A stretch of DNA of 43,603 nt from Salinarimonadaceae bacterium (lineage in GTDB: Bacteria; Pseudomonadota; Alphaproteobacteria; Rhizobiales; Beijerinckiaceae), in the NCBI GenBank assembly GCA_007693435.1, contig REDO01000043.1:1-43603 (forward strand), read 5' to 3'. The notes beneath the pieces are model-generated. The model was not told the origin of the DNA. It saw nothing but the letters and a program-made list of their open reading frames with translations, and ran no database searches. This document shows, piece by piece, positions 19,222-27,116 of the stretch. Each line of letters starts with the position of its first letter. Within the stretch, counting starts at the first letter, position 1. A program made the position numbers and the translations under genes.

Positions 19222-19981
19222 GGCGCGGGCGCGACGCTCCGGGCATCGGCGAGTCCTCGAAATGGCGCCGCCATGCGCGGCGGAAGCCGGCGGGCGAGCT
19301 ATAGCCGATGCGACGCGCGGCGTCCTTGACCGTGGCGCCTTCAACCAGCGCGACGCGCGCAATCCCCATGCGCCAGCGCGTCACGTAGGCCAGCGGGCTC
19401 GTCCCGATGACCTCGGCGAAGCCTGCCATAAAGCGTGATCTGGACATGCCGGCTTCGGCCGCCAGCGCCTCGGTCGTCCATGGGACGGCGGGGCGGTCAT
19501 GGATCGCGACGAGGGCGCGGTGCAGACGCGGGTGAGAGAGGCCCGCCAGAAGGCCGGGCTCGGGCGGGCCGGCGTCGATCGCGCGACGCAGCGCCAGCAC
19601 CAGTACAGCCTCGAAAAGCCGCGCGATCGCATGCGGCGACCCGCAGCGTCCCGCCTTGGCCTCGGCGGTCAGAACGTGGGCGAGCGCTCCGAGGCCTGGG
19701 CACTCGTCATGCGCGATCTCGAGCCGATCCGGCGCGCCGTGTAGGGCCTGCGCCAGGGGCAGGGCGCAATCGAACCGGGCGGCGAGCAAAGCGTCGGGTT
19801 CGGGCGCCGTCCTGGGACGAAGCCGCAGAACCAGCGTGCTCGGCGTCATCACCAGCGTCGCCTGCGGATCGTCCACAGCGCAGATCGTGGCGGCAGGCCG
19901 CAGCGCCGCGATCAGCGCTGACAGCCTGTCGCGGCGAATGATGGGACTCTCAGGCGCAAGAACGGGCACATCTGCGTTCAT
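19157..19981 (-). CDS. AraC-family transcriptional regulator (cupin_6 type)
   Basis: A regulator of about 275 aa. The N-terminal half resembles the AraC cupin_6 sensor (RLSALIAALRP at its start, then a cysteine-containing ligand region). The C-terminal 100 residues hold two helix-turn-helix units, with the typical segments SRSRFMAGFAEVIGTSPLAYVTRWRM and DAARRIGYSSPAGFRRAWRRHFE seen in part. It is divergent from the peroxiredoxin-like gene, with about 40 bases between the starts, a common arrangement in which the regulator controls its neighbour. ATGs at 19990 and 19981 are both possible; I use 19981. Its 3' end overlaps the end of the UPF0126 gene on the other strand by about 65 bases. The effector is unknown. 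Confidence 0.85.
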   Translation of the reverse strand: MNADVPVLAPESPIIRRDRLSALIAALRPAATICAVDDPQATLVMTPSTLVLRLRPRTAPEPDALLAARFDCALPLAQALHGAPDRLEIAHDECPGLGALAHVLTAEAKAGRCGSPHAIARLFEAVLVLALRRAIDAGPPEPGLLAGLSHPRLHRALVAIHDRPAVPWTTEALAAEAGMSRSRFMAGFAEVIGTSPLAYVTRWRMGIARVALVEGATVKDAARRIGYSSPAGFRRAWRRHFEDSPMPGASRPRLTHPPAAVPASAGIAAGTSRG

Positions 19982-20028
19982 AAATCCCATAATGCTTGCT
20001 TGGTTCGCCTTTCGCAATGGAGAGAATC

Positions 20029-20565
20029 ATGCTCGTTCCCCGTCAGACAGCCCCGGCGCTGACCGTCCCCACGCTCGATCACGGCGCCTTCGATCTCACG
20101 ACAGCCACGCCGAAGCGCGGCTCCATCTTGTGCTTCTATCGCGGTCTGCACTGCCCGATCTGCGCGACCTATCTGACGGAGCTGGAAAAGCAGACCCCGG
20201 CCTTCGCCGAGCGCGGCTACGAAACCATCGCCATCAGCGCCGACGGAGCGGAGCGCGCCCGCGCCATGGCCGACAAGGTTGGGGCGAAAGCGCTGCGTTT
20301 CGGCCATGATCTACCGTTGTCGGTGGCGCGCGACTGGGGTCTCTATATCTCGACCTCGCGCGGAACAACCTCGATCGGGATCGAGGAGCCCAAGCTCTTC
20401 TCCGAGCCGGGCCTGTTCGTGGTCAACGCCGACCGCAGCCTCTACTACCTGTCAGTGCAGTCGATGCCCTTCGTGCGCCCCGGTTTCCGCGAGCTGCTCG
20501 GCGCGATCGATTTCGCCATCGAGAAGAACTATCCCGCACGCGGCGAATATACCGGCGACGTTTGA
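20029..20565 (+). CDS. Peroxiredoxin-like (AhpC/TSA family) protein
   Basis: A 178-residue thioredoxin-fold protein of the AhpC/TSA redoxin group. The active-site region is YRGLHCPICATYL, with a CxxC pair (Cys42, Cys45) at the position of the peroxidatic cysteine of peroxiredoxins; the CxxC form is also seen in thiol oxidoreductases, so it could be a peroxidase or a disulfide reductase. No signal peptide is seen, so it is cytoplasmic. The ATG at 20029 has GGAGAG five bases before it; an in-frame ATG at 20017 contains that site and is less likely. The divergent AraC gene is the probable regulator. Confidence 0.82.
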   Translation: MLVPRQTAPALTVPTLDHGAFDLTTATPKRGSILCFYRGLHCPICATYLTELEKQTPAFAERGYETIAISADGAERARAMADKVGAKALRFGHDLPLSVARDWGLYISTSRGTTSIGIEEPKLFSEPGLFVVNADRSLYYLSVQSMPFVRPGFRELLGAIDFAIEKNYPARGEYTGDV

Positions 20566-20622
20566 GGCAAGCGGCGCGGAAATGCGCCTTCCGCGCGGCC
20601 TTCAGCGAGATCGGCCGGGCCC

Positions 20623-20648
20623 GCAGGCGGGAGGCGCTCAGCGCCTGC
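20623..20648. terminator. Hairpin between convergent genes
   Basis: GCAGGCG at 20623-20629 pairs with CGCCTGC at 20642-20648, and a nested palindrome AGGCGCT-C-AGCGCCT occupies 20632-20646. It sits between the convergent peroxiredoxin and DapA-like genes, where a bidirectional terminator is expected, but no T-run follows. Confidence 0.4.
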
Positions 20649-20694
20649 CTAGCTTGAGGTGAACCCTATTCACGCAGGTCGCCGCAGGCGCTCG

Positions 20695-21582
20695 TCACGC
20701 CCCTGCGCGAATTGCTGCGGCTTTGCGGGCGAGCTCGTCCGCCTGACTGGCGGCAAGCGCTACAAGTGGCGGACGGGTTCGGGCCAGGCTTGGCTCGCTG
20801 CGGCTGGACGACAGCATGGCTTTCACCGCACTCACCATATTCAGGCCTGCGAACAGGCCACGAATAGCCACAGCCTGCTCTGACGCCGTGGCGTCGCCCT
20901 TGTGGAAGGCGCGCGCGCAGAGATCGGCATTGGTGTTCGCGCTAGCCGAAATACAGCCGGCGAAAATGCCGCTGCGCGCTTCGAGCAGCGCCGCCTCGGT
21001 GGCCGGGAACACCGAAAGGTCGGACGAAATCGTCGCCACCTTGCGGCAATAGGGCAGGTCTCCGGAGGAATCCTTGATGCCGGCGATGCGCGGCCCGATG
21101 CGTTTCAGAGCTTCTGCGATAATCTCGGGCGTATACGCCACGCCCGAAAGCGCCGGAAAATTGTAAAGATACAGCGCGATACCCGAATCCGACGTCGCCT
21201 CGGCGATTTGCTGCAGATAGGCCAGCACGCCCTCGGCCGGCACATCCTTGTAGTAGAACGGCGGCAATAGCAGCGCGCCGGCGAAGCCGAGGCTGGCGGC
21301 CGTGCGGGTCAGCGCGATCGCATCGGTCACTGCAGAAGCGCCGGTTCCAACCATCAGCCGCGTCCGTGGCAGCTTGGCGGCGACCGCCGTCATCACGGCG
21401 GCGCGTTCCTCAACCGAGAACGAGGTGGCCTCTCCTGTCGTGCCGAGCACGTTGAGTGCGTCGCAACCATTGTCGAGCAGGTCGGCGGCCAGTTTCAGAT
21501 AGGCCGGGATGTCGGCATTGCCGGACGCGTCCAAAGGCGTTGGGATTGCGGCGATGACGCCGCGGAGACACTGCTTTTGCAT
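20695..21582 (-). CDS. DapA/NanA-family class I lyase (dihydrodipicolinate synthase-like)
   Basis: A 295-residue TIM-barrel enzyme of the DHDPS/N-acetylneuraminate lyase family, which forms a Schiff base with pyruvate or another 2-keto acid and makes or breaks a C-C bond. The Schiff-base lysine is Lys170 in GIKDSSGD, the catalytic tyrosine Tyr140 in YNFP, and the GTTGE carboxylate-binding loop is at 48-52. It is clearly different from the housekeeping dapA at 38962-39855, and YNFPALSG replaces the usual YNIPGRT, so a catabolic role is likelier than lysine synthesis. The ATG at 21582 is preceded by GGAGAAG. The neighbours (cupins, GntR, two aldolases, opine-type dehydrogenase) point to a catabolic island. 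The true substrate is unknown. Confidence 0.85.
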   Translation of the reverse strand: MQKQCLRGVIAAIPTPLDASGNADIPAYLKLAADLLDNGCDALNVLGTTGEATSFSVEERAAVMTAVAAKLPRTRLMVGTGASAVTDAIALTRTAASLGFAGALLLPPFYYKDVPAEGVLAYLQQIAEATSDSGIALYLYNFPALSGVAYTPEIIAEALKRIGPRIAGIKDSSGDLPYCRKVATISSDLSVFPATEAALLEARSGIFAGCISASANTNADLCARAFHKGDATASEQAVAIRGLFAGLNMVSAVKAMLSSSRSEPSLARTRPPLVALAASQADELARKAAAIRAGA

Positions 21583-21607
21583 GGCGAGACTTCTCCAGTA
21601 ATTTTTT

Positions 21608-21617
21608 GATCTAGATC
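21608..21617. promoter_or_regulatory. Palindrome GATCTAGATC upstream of the DapA-like gene
   Basis: A perfect 10-base palindrome 26 bases before the start of the DapA-like gene, in an AT-rich patch. It could be an operator for the nearby GntR regulator; this is a guess from position only. Confidence 0.3.
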
Positions 21618-21719
21618 GGCGTCCTTTTGGACTGGATTTTTCCGGCAAGGCCGGACCAGGAAGCCGGAGGCAGGTTGCTGGCGATCCGGTCCCAGCTCAT
21701 TTCATGCGTCAAGCCCTTT

Positions 21720-21905
21720 TCACGACAACCTTTGTAGCGTCATCGACGCGTTCGCCACCGCAACTGCGAGCAGGCCGATCGGCCCCGGGCCCGTGACGAC
21801 GAACGTCGCCCCCTCATCCGTCATGGATCTCCACGGGCACGCGATCGCCGAGCGCCGACGCCCTCATGACGCCAGGCGCAGGCGATCTCGTATGCGTGGT
21901 CACGC
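21720..21905 (-). pseudogene. Decayed zinc-dependent (MDR) alcohol dehydrogenase remnant
   Basis: No intact gene lies here, but minus-strand translation in three frames gives consecutive pieces of a medium-chain zinc dehydrogenase. Reading from about 21905 downward: AYEIACAW..EGVGA (compare the GHEIAGVVVEVGEGV segment), then in another frame LGDRVPVEIH (compare VGDRVAVEIH), then after a large deletion, in a third frame, ATFVVTGPGPIGLLAVAVA, which is the Rossmann nucleotide-binding motif GxGxxG, and finally DDATKVVV, the next beta strand. The zinc-binding cysteine loop and most of the catalytic domain are missing. The order and direction of the pieces match the family, so this is a frameshifted, deleted gene that once sat between the DapA-like and cupin genes. 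Sorbitol/threonine-type dehydrogenases are the closest style. Confidence 0.65.
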
Positions 21906-21968
21906 CGGGTTGGGAATGCATCAGTCGCTCCATATTCGCTTCCGACGGGCTGATTCGAAATCGTGGCG

Positions 21969-22388
21969 TCAATCGCGTTTCAGCCTGACTTCCTCCGGGA
22001 CCGGCAGCGGATCATTGGCGCTATCGAGGAATTCGACGGTTGTAAACAGAAGGTCAGCGTCCCCAATGTTCTCGACGCTGTGGACCATGTATTCGCCTTC
22101 GCCAAAGGACATATGCCGGGTATCGCCGGGAAAATGGTCAACGTCGACGATTCGGCCATCCTCGAAATAGCCGCGCGCTACGCCATGAGAGTGACATGTC
22201 CAGAAATAATCCAGGACGTGTCTATGGAACGCGCATCGCTTTCCAGCCGGGAGATGTAGATGCCAGATTCGGACGCGTTCGGTTTCTGAAACGAGCACGC
22301 TGCCGACGCAGCCGTTGAACGAATTCGCTGCGAGGTCCGCCTTGATTTCAGGGAGCCAAAGAGACTTCGGATCAGAAACAGTCTGCAT
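21969..22388 (-). CDS. Cupin-domain protein
   Basis: A 139-residue single-domain cupin. The metal-site pattern is visible: H..H in CAFHRHVLDYFW with a further His in RHMSFGEGEYMVHSVEN, typical of a beta-barrel that binds a metal and a small acid or acts as a stability/isomerase partner. The ATG at 22388 is used; the frame is open further upstream but without homology-like sequence. It lies between the GntR regulator and the lost dehydrogenase in the same direction, so it is likely part of the catabolic island. The enzymatic role cannot be told; such cupins often accompany aldolase and dehydrogenase genes. Confidence 0.75.
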   Translation of the reverse strand: MQTVSDPKSLWLPEIKADLAANSFNGCVGSVLVSETERVRIWHLHLPAGKRCAFHRHVLDYFWTCHSHGVARGYFEDGRIVDVDHFPGDTRHMSFGEGEYMVHSVENIGDADLLFTTVEFLDSANDPLPVPEEVRLKRD

Positions 22389-22461
22389 GTTCAATTTCCA
22401 CTTATGCGATGGCGCGAGGGGCCCGGGGGCTCCGAAGGCGACGTCGCGGCCATATTCGACA

Positions 22462-23175
22462 TCACGACACCGCTGCGTCCGGCTGATTAACGGAATCGCG
22501 AGCCGCCAAGCTAAGGACGCGATCGGCGATGTGTTCGTTGTGCTCGCGCGCGAGCCGTTCGGCCTCATCGGGGTCTCGCGAGAGAATCGCCTCCATCAAT
22601 TCAATATGCTCATCAATATAATTGCGCTTAAGTTGAGCGGCCAGCTTGCTGCGGAAGCGCGCCCTCACCAAATGCATCAATGTCTTGCCATGCATTTCGA
22701 TGACAGTTGGATTTCCGCAAAAACTAACCAATAGTTGATGAAATTCTATATTGCACCTAAAGTATCTTGGAACGTCATTTTCATTGAAAAACTTTATCAT
22801 TTCGTCATTCTTGCTTTTCAATTTATCAATTTGTGATTTCTTGGCGCGCTTGCAGACAAGCCGCGCCGCCAGCCCTTCAAGTGCCGAAACGGCTTCGAAT
22901 TTTTCCGCAAGCAATTCCGGAGTTGGATCGGTGATCGTCGCGCCCCGATTGGGCGTGAGTTCGACAAGCCCCTCAGACGCCAGAATTTTCAGGGCCTCGC
23001 GAAGGGGCGTGCGCGAAATGCCCAGTTGCTGGCACAGTTCCTTTTCGGGAACTCGCATCAGGGGCGGCAATACCTCGTCGATGATCATCGATCGCAGCCG
23101 CGCCGCCACCTTTTCGTGCAGCAATTCGGTAGCCACGGGCGTGATCCGCCTCAAATATTTGTTCGCGTTCCTCAT
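22462..23175 (-). CDS. GntR-family transcriptional regulator (FCD subfamily)
   Basis: A 237-residue regulator. The N-terminal winged helix shows the GntR signature (MIIDEVLPPLMRVPEKELCQQLGISRTPLREALKIL, residues about 27-65), and the C-terminal helical FCD ligand domain has EGLAARLVCKRAKK, the metal-binding style FHQLL and the EHIELMEAILSRD segment. FCD regulators usually sense carboxylic acids and control nearby catabolic genes. The start at 23175 follows a weak ribosome site. The gene is noticeably richer in A and T than its neighbours (especially 22740-22860, lysine, asparagine and isoleucine codons), which suggests recent acquisition. It probably controls the island at 20.7-27.0 kb. Confidence 0.88.
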   Translation of the reverse strand: MRNANKYLRRITPVATELLHEKVAARLRSMIIDEVLPPLMRVPEKELCQQLGISRTPLREALKILASEGLVELTPNRGATITDPTPELLAEKFEAVSALEGLAARLVCKRAKKSQIDKLKSKNDEMIKFFNENDVPRYFRCNIEFHQLLVSFCGNPTVIEMHGKTLMHLVRARFRSKLAAQLKRNYIDEHIELMEAILSRDPDEAERLAREHNEHIADRVLSLAARDSVNQPDAAVS

Positions 23176-23247
23176 AATCGCTTCATCTCGACATTCGGCT
23201 GCCCGGCAGGGAGCAATTCCCAAATGCGGGCCAATCCCGCGCTGGTT

Positions 23248-23680
23248 TTAATAATGAATGCATCTTACCGGTCGATTCGGCAATTGTCGCGTTCCAGGAG
23301 GGCTTTCCCTGCAATCCGGGATACGACGTAGACAACGCGGTTCGAACCGACAGCCGGTGATTGGGGTGAGAGCGTCGGGCAATTCGCCCTCGATGTCGCC
23401 GCCGCGAGTCGCGCACGGATCGAGCGAGTGGACGGAGCCCAGCAGTCTGCCGATTGGGAAGGCGGGGTTCATCGCCGATCGCGGCTCCTGCAAGATCATC
23501 GCGATCCGACGCCCCGGATCGCCCGCATCGCTGCGGGTGCGAAAAGGTTTAGTTCGCCGGGCCGGATCGCGCCGCCGAGGATGCATCCTGGCGGCTTCGG
23601 CGCAACGTCCAGAATGGACAGGGCCGTCTCGGATTTCCCGAGATCCCGAAGCGGATGACGTTCTCAGCTTGGGCAACGGG
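23248..23680 (-). pseudogene. Decayed oligopeptide/dipeptide ABC transporter ATPase (OppD/DppD type)
   Basis: Minus-strand reading gives pieces of a peptide-transporter ATPase in shifted frames. From about 23680 downward: FGISG, then in another frame KSETALSIL (remains of the Walker A region GxSGSGKSxTALSIL), PKPPGCILGGAIRPGELNLF and AAMRAIRG, then in a third frame GRRIAMILQEPRSAMNPAFPIG, which is the Q-loop region of OppD/DppD (typically IAMIFQDPMTSLNPVFTIG). An internal deletion then removes the signature motif and Walker B. The sequence resumes with LPDALTPITGCRFEPRCLRRIPDC, the C-terminal cysteine-rich extension specific to oligopeptide ATPases. Two frameshifts plus a deletion of roughly 130 residues make this a clear pseudogene. 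It suggests the island once had its own peptide or opine-type importer. Confidence 0.8.
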
Positions 23681-23784
23681 AATCGACGCGACAGGCGATA
23701 CGCCGGCAAGAATAGTCGCCTTCACGAAACTGGAAGGAATTCGCTTCGTTCCCTTATTTCCCTTTTTGGTGTTCTCCTCAGATT

Positions 23785-24558
23785 TTAGTTTTCCTTATTG
23801 GCGTCAATCTCCCGCAGAGAGGCCACGCTGGCCGTCCAGGATCGCCGCAGCGACTGCAGGATTTGTATCGTCACCATCGCCGCGCCGCGCTTGAGCCAGG
23901 CCGGCGCCTCGGCCTCAGTCGCCGCAACGATGTAGGGGATGCGCCTCGCGCTCGCGGCGGAGGCGACTCGCGCGACGCTTGCTTCGACCTGCGGGTCCTT
24001 CGCCGTCGTCCCCATCGACAATGAAAGATCTCCGGCGCCGATGAAGATCGCGTCGATCCCGGCGACGTCGAGGATCGCCTCGATATCGTCGACGGCCTCC
24101 GGATCCTCGATCATCGCGATGACGAGGACCTCTTCATTGGCGAGGGCGACGTAATCGCCGCGCGCCATCGCGCCATATCCGTTGGCGCGACATGTTCCGC
24201 TGCCGCGCGAGCCGATCGGCGGGTAACGCGCCGCATCGACAACGGCCGCCGCGGTGGCGGCGTTGCGGACATGGGGAACGATCACGCCCATGACGCCCGC
24301 GTCGAGGACGCGAAGGATCAGGTGCGGATCGGCGCTGGCGACCCGGCAGAGGGGCGTCGCGCCGCCGACTTCGATGGCGCGGCACAAATCCTCGATCTGC
24401 GCCTCGTTGATCGTCGAGTGCTCCGCTTCGATCACGACCGCGTCGGCGCCGCCGCTCGCGAGGAGCTCGGCGAGCGCGGTCGACGGAGCGGTGAGCATCG
24501 CCGCGACGCAGGGCGAGCCGGCGGCGAACTTCCGCTTGAGTGCGTTACGCGTGATCAT
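23785..24558 (-). CDS. HpcH/HpaI-family class II aldolase (first copy)
   Basis: A 257-residue metal-dependent aldolase of the HpcH/HpaI family, whose members split 4-hydroxy-2-keto acids into pyruvate (or an analogue) and an aldehyde. Family motifs: catalytic His in EAEHSTIN, substrate-binding Arg in LCRVAS, GVIVPHVRNA, the metal-binding Glu in MIEDPEA and the metal-binding Asp in FIGAGDLSLSMG. Its ATG overlaps the stop of the dehydrogenase upstream by four bases (ATGA), showing translational coupling. It is about 40% similar by eye to the second aldolase at 26239-27003, so the island has two paralogues. The substrate is not known. Confidence 0.88.
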   Translation of the reverse strand: MITRNALKRKFAAGSPCVAAMLTAPSTALAELLASGGADAVVIEAEHSTINEAQIEDLCRAIEVGGATPLCRVASADPHLILRVLDAGVMGVIVPHVRNAATAAAVVDAARYPPIGSRGSGTCRANGYGAMARGDYVALANEEVLVIAMIEDPEAVDDIEAILDVAGIDAIFIGAGDLSLSMGTTAKDPQVEASVARVASAASARRIPYIVAATEAEAPAWLKRGAAMVTIQILQSLRRSWTASVASLREIDANKEN

Positions 24559-25646
24559 TTCGGCGCTCCTCCAAGATCAGCAACCGCCTCGAGGATTTCC
24601 GCGCTGCCTCCGCGCGGCAGGCCGAGCGTCTCGATTGTCAGCCCGTCCGCCCAATAATCAACCTCGTTCGAGACATTCGATATCTCGATCATCGCGTTGG
24701 TCACGGGCAGTTGGAGGCCCAGCGTCGAGGCGATGCTCGACAGTGGAACGAGGCCGAACGGGATATCCTCCGAAATATAGCGGTGCTTCAGGTCGGGAGG
24801 TCCGATCTCGCAGGGATCGAGGACCCAACGGGCGTTGCGCGTATCCTCATAGGTGTTTCGCGTGCTCAGGATGGGGAAGCCGAACAGGTGCGCCACTGCG
24901 TCGCGCTCCTTCGCGATGGCGTCCGTGACGCGACCGACGCTGGGCGTCACCCCGTCGCGATAGATCATGAAGTCGCCCCCCGTATGCTCGAGCCAGCCTG
25001 CGTTCATCAGAACCAGCGGCCCGTGCGCGATGATGTTGCTGTTGTTGATGCTCGTTTCGAGAACGCTGCCGGCCGCTTGGAGCACCGGATAGACCGGGGA
25101 CAGCCGCTCCATGACGTGGGCGGTGTCGGCGCGCGGAACCGCCGCCAGACGCACGGCGCCGCGTTCGAGGACGACCCTGACTTTTCCCGGCCCGAGAAAA
25201 GGCTCCGCCGCTCGACAGATGTGCATGCAAAGATCGGTTTCGGCGACGTAGACGCCCTCGCCGAGCCCGCGCGAGAGCAGATGCCGGCGCAAACGGTACG
25301 CGCCCCAGTTTCCGGGCATGATCGCGACGATCTGTCCAGGGCGCAGATGGGGCCCGATCGCCTCGAAGAAGGTCGGGTGGGCATAGGCGGGGACCGCGAT
25401 GAAGATCGCCTCGGCGCCGTCGATGGCCTCGCCCAGATCGGTCGTGACATTGGCGAGCCTGGCGAGGCCGGTGGGGCCGCGCGTATCGATCGAGCCGTAC
25501 TTCTCAAGCGTGAACGACGACATCGCAGCCGCTATTGATGACGCGTATTCCGGAAGATCGAAGAGCGTCACGTCGTGCCCCAGTAGGGCAAGATCGGCCG
25601 CCATGGTCTGGGCGCTGTTGCCGCCCCCTGCGACGGTGATTTTCAA
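24555..25646 (-). CDS. NAD(P)-dependent octopine/nopaline dehydrogenase family enzyme
   Basis: A 363-residue two-domain dehydrogenase. The N-terminal Rossmann fold starts at once with KITVAGGGNSAQTMA (glycine-rich NAD(P) site) and continues with DVTLFDLPEYA. The C-terminal all-helical octopine-dehydrogenase-type domain includes NSNIIAHGPLVLMNAG and the conserved His/Asn region. Such enzymes join or split an amino acid and a 2-keto acid through a secondary amine (opines), or act on related 2-hydroxy or imine compounds. The start is TTG at 25646 with a strong AAAGGGAAG before it; no early ATG exists. It is preceded by a cupin gene 17 bases away and overlaps the aldolase gene downstream, so cupin, dehydrogenase and aldolase form an operon. 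An opine substrate is inference. Confidence 0.85.
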   Translation of the reverse strand: MKITVAGGGNSAQTMAADLALLGHDVTLFDLPEYASSIAAAMSSFTLEKYGSIDTRGPTGLARLANVTTDLGEAIDGAEAIFIAVPAYAHPTFFEAIGPHLRPGQIVAIMPGNWGAYRLRRHLLSRGLGEGVYVAETDLCMHICRAAEPFLGPGKVRVVLERGAVRLAAVPRADTAHVMERLSPVYPVLQAAGSVLETSINNSNIIAHGPLVLMNAGWLEHTGGDFMIYRDGVTPSVGRVTDAIAKERDAVAHLFGFPILSTRNTYEDTRNARWVLDPCEIGPPDLKHRYISEDIPFGLVPLSSIASTLGLQLPVTNAMIEISNVSNEVDYWADGLTIETLGLPRGGSAEILEAVADLGGAPK

Positions 25647-25663
25647 GATACTTCCCTTTCTCG

Positions 25664-26068
25664 CTATCGATGCTCCTGGTCCGCGCCGGGCGCGAAGACG
25701 ATCACGTAGGTGAGATCGCTCTCGGGATGGACCTCAAAACGATGCGGGTTGCCGCCGGCGGGCGCATAGATCGCCATTCCCGGACCGATCCGGCGCCGTT
25801 CGCCGTCGAGCACGAACTCCCCCGTGCCGGCGAGGACGTACCAGCCCTGCTCGCGATCGCGGTGGATGTCGGCGGTTTTCACGCCGGCATGAAGGATGTT
25901 CACGCCCATGGCGAAGTGGCGCGCGCCGCAGATGCGGGCGTTGATGACGTGCCGGTAGAAGCCCTTGTCGGGCATTACGCCGCATTCGGCCTCGGCGAGA
26001 GGGATGACAGTGCGGATGGCGCCGCCCCCGCTCGGACCTTCGGCATCGCCCGTGACGGCGCTGGTCAT
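25664..26068 (-). CDS. Cupin-domain protein (second)
   Basis: A 134-residue cupin with a typical two-motif barrel: HRDREQGWYVLAGTGEFVLDGE (motif 1 with His and Glu) and APAGGNPHRFEV (motif 2 with His). It is not closely similar to the cupin at 21969-22388. GAGAGG precedes the ATG at 26068. It is the first gene of the cupin-dehydrogenase-aldolase operon, behind a promoter-like sequence at 26179-26207. Likely roles are sugar-acid or keto-acid isomerisation or ligand binding; the sequence does not decide. Confidence 0.8.
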   Translation of the reverse strand: MTSAVTGDAEGPSGGGAIRTVIPLAEAECGVMPDKGFYRHVINARICGARHFAMGVNILHAGVKTADIHRDREQGWYVLAGTGEFVLDGERRRIGPGMAIYAPAGGNPHRFEVHPESDLTYVIVFAPGADQEHR

Positions 26069-26178
26069 CTCAACAAACCTCTCGTCAAGAGATTGTCCAA
26101 AATCGCCGGACGGCCTGGTTGCATCATCCGACCAGCCGTCTGTAGAGCGGCCCGCCTTATTCGCTTTCTGTAAGGTAA

Positions 26179-26207
26179 AGGCTAGGGACGGCGCATGAAA
26201 CTGTCAA
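26179..26207 (-). promoter_or_regulatory. Candidate sigma-70 promoter for the cupin-dehydrogenase-aldolase operon
   Basis: On the minus strand a perfect TTGACA (26207-26202) is followed after 17 bases by TAGCCT (26184-26179), a fair -10. It lies about 110 bases before the cupin ATG in an AT-rich gap, giving a leader of roughly 100 bases. Confidence 0.45.
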
Positions 26208-26225
26208 CGAATTTTGTATTATAAA

Positions 26226-26248
26226 TTCAAAAAACGCATCATGCGTTC
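26226..26248 (-). terminator. Terminator-like hairpin overlapping the aldolase stop
   Basis: On the minus strand AACGC-ATGAT-GCGTT is followed by a run of T (GCGTTTTTT), and the TGA stop of the aldolase lies in the loop. The stem is short, so termination may be weak, but the U-tract is clear. Confidence 0.45.
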
Positions 26249-27003
26249 TTTATCCGTTTGATATCGCGCGCGAATCCCCCGGTTACTGCAGATTGCCAGC
26301 CAAGGGCAAGAATTTGCGCGCCGCGCGCGATCCAGCCTTCGGCGTCGCCGGTCGACGACACGACTTGGATCGCGCGCCCGGCGGCCTTCGAAACGGTTAT
26401 GATCCGATCGATCGCGGCTTGAACTTCCGGCTGATCCGCGCCCCCGGGGTAGCCGAGATCCAGCGCCAGATCGTTCGCCCCGATGAAGATCGCATCGACG
26501 CCGTCCGTCGCGGCGATCGCCTCGACATTGTCGAGGCCCGCGCGATCTTCGATCTGAACGATGAGCATGATCTCGGCATTGGCGAGGGTCACATACTCGG
26601 CGGCCTTGAGGCGGCCGTTCCCCGTCGCGCGCGTGAAATTTCCAAGCCCCCGCCGACCGACCGGAGGAAAGCGGACGGCTTGGACGGCCCGCGCCGCCAT
26701 CGCCGCGTCGGTTACGTGCGGAACGACGATGTTGGTGACGCCGCCATCGAGGACGCGCAGTATGAAATCGCTTCGCAGCGAGGGAACGCGACACGTCATC
26801 GGCAGCCCGTAGAGTTCGGCCACGCGAGTCATATCGACGATTTCGCCTTCGCTCAGGGCCCCGTGTTCGGCGTCGACCGAGATTCCGTCGACACCGGTCT
26901 GCGCAAGAATCTCCACGAGGTCGGGCGAGTAAAAGCTCAGCCCCGTAGTCGCGGCGAAACGCCCTTCCGCGATCAGTCGCTTGATCGGATTCCTCGTCAG
27001 CAT
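26239..27003 (-). CDS. HpcH/HpaI-family class II aldolase (second copy)
   Basis: A 254-residue paralogue of the aldolase at 23785-24558. The catalytic His is in DAEHGALS, Arg in CRVPSL, the NIVVPHV strand follows, the metal-binding Glu is in QIEDRAG, and the metal-binding Asp in FIGANDLALDLG. It starts at the ATG 27003, preceded by AGGGAGG; the frame is open further upstream but without family sequence. It is separated from the cupin operon by 170 bases with a terminator-like hairpin and a promoter, so it may be transcribed apart. Its role is presumed to be the same retro-aldol step on a different keto-acid, but this is inference. Confidence 0.87.
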   Translation of the reverse strand: MLTRNPIKRLIAEGRFAATTGLSFYSPDLVEILAQTGVDGISVDAEHGALSEGEIVDMTRVAELYGLPMTCRVPSLRSDFILRVLDGGVTNIVVPHVTDAAMAARAVQAVRFPPVGRRGLGNFTRATGNGRLKAAEYVTLANAEIMLIVQIEDRAGLDNVEAIAATDGVDAIFIGANDLALDLGYPGGADQPEVQAAIDRIITVSKAAGRAIQVVSSTGDAEGWIARGAQILALGWQSAVTGGFARDIKRIKNA

Positions 27004-27116
27004 CGTCTCCGCCTCCCTTTCTGGAGCGCCGTTCTGAATTCCCCCACGAGCCAAAACATGAGGCCATCGGCTTGCAGGGCAGTATTGACCGAGCCCGATC
27101 TCAAGGCTATCGCAAA

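Noticed and set aside
21611-21700. A 29-codon minus-strand frame starting MSWDRIASN, faintly like a CsbD protein start
   Set aside because: Too short, no ribosome site, stops within the palindrome before the DapA-like gene; the resemblance covers few residues.
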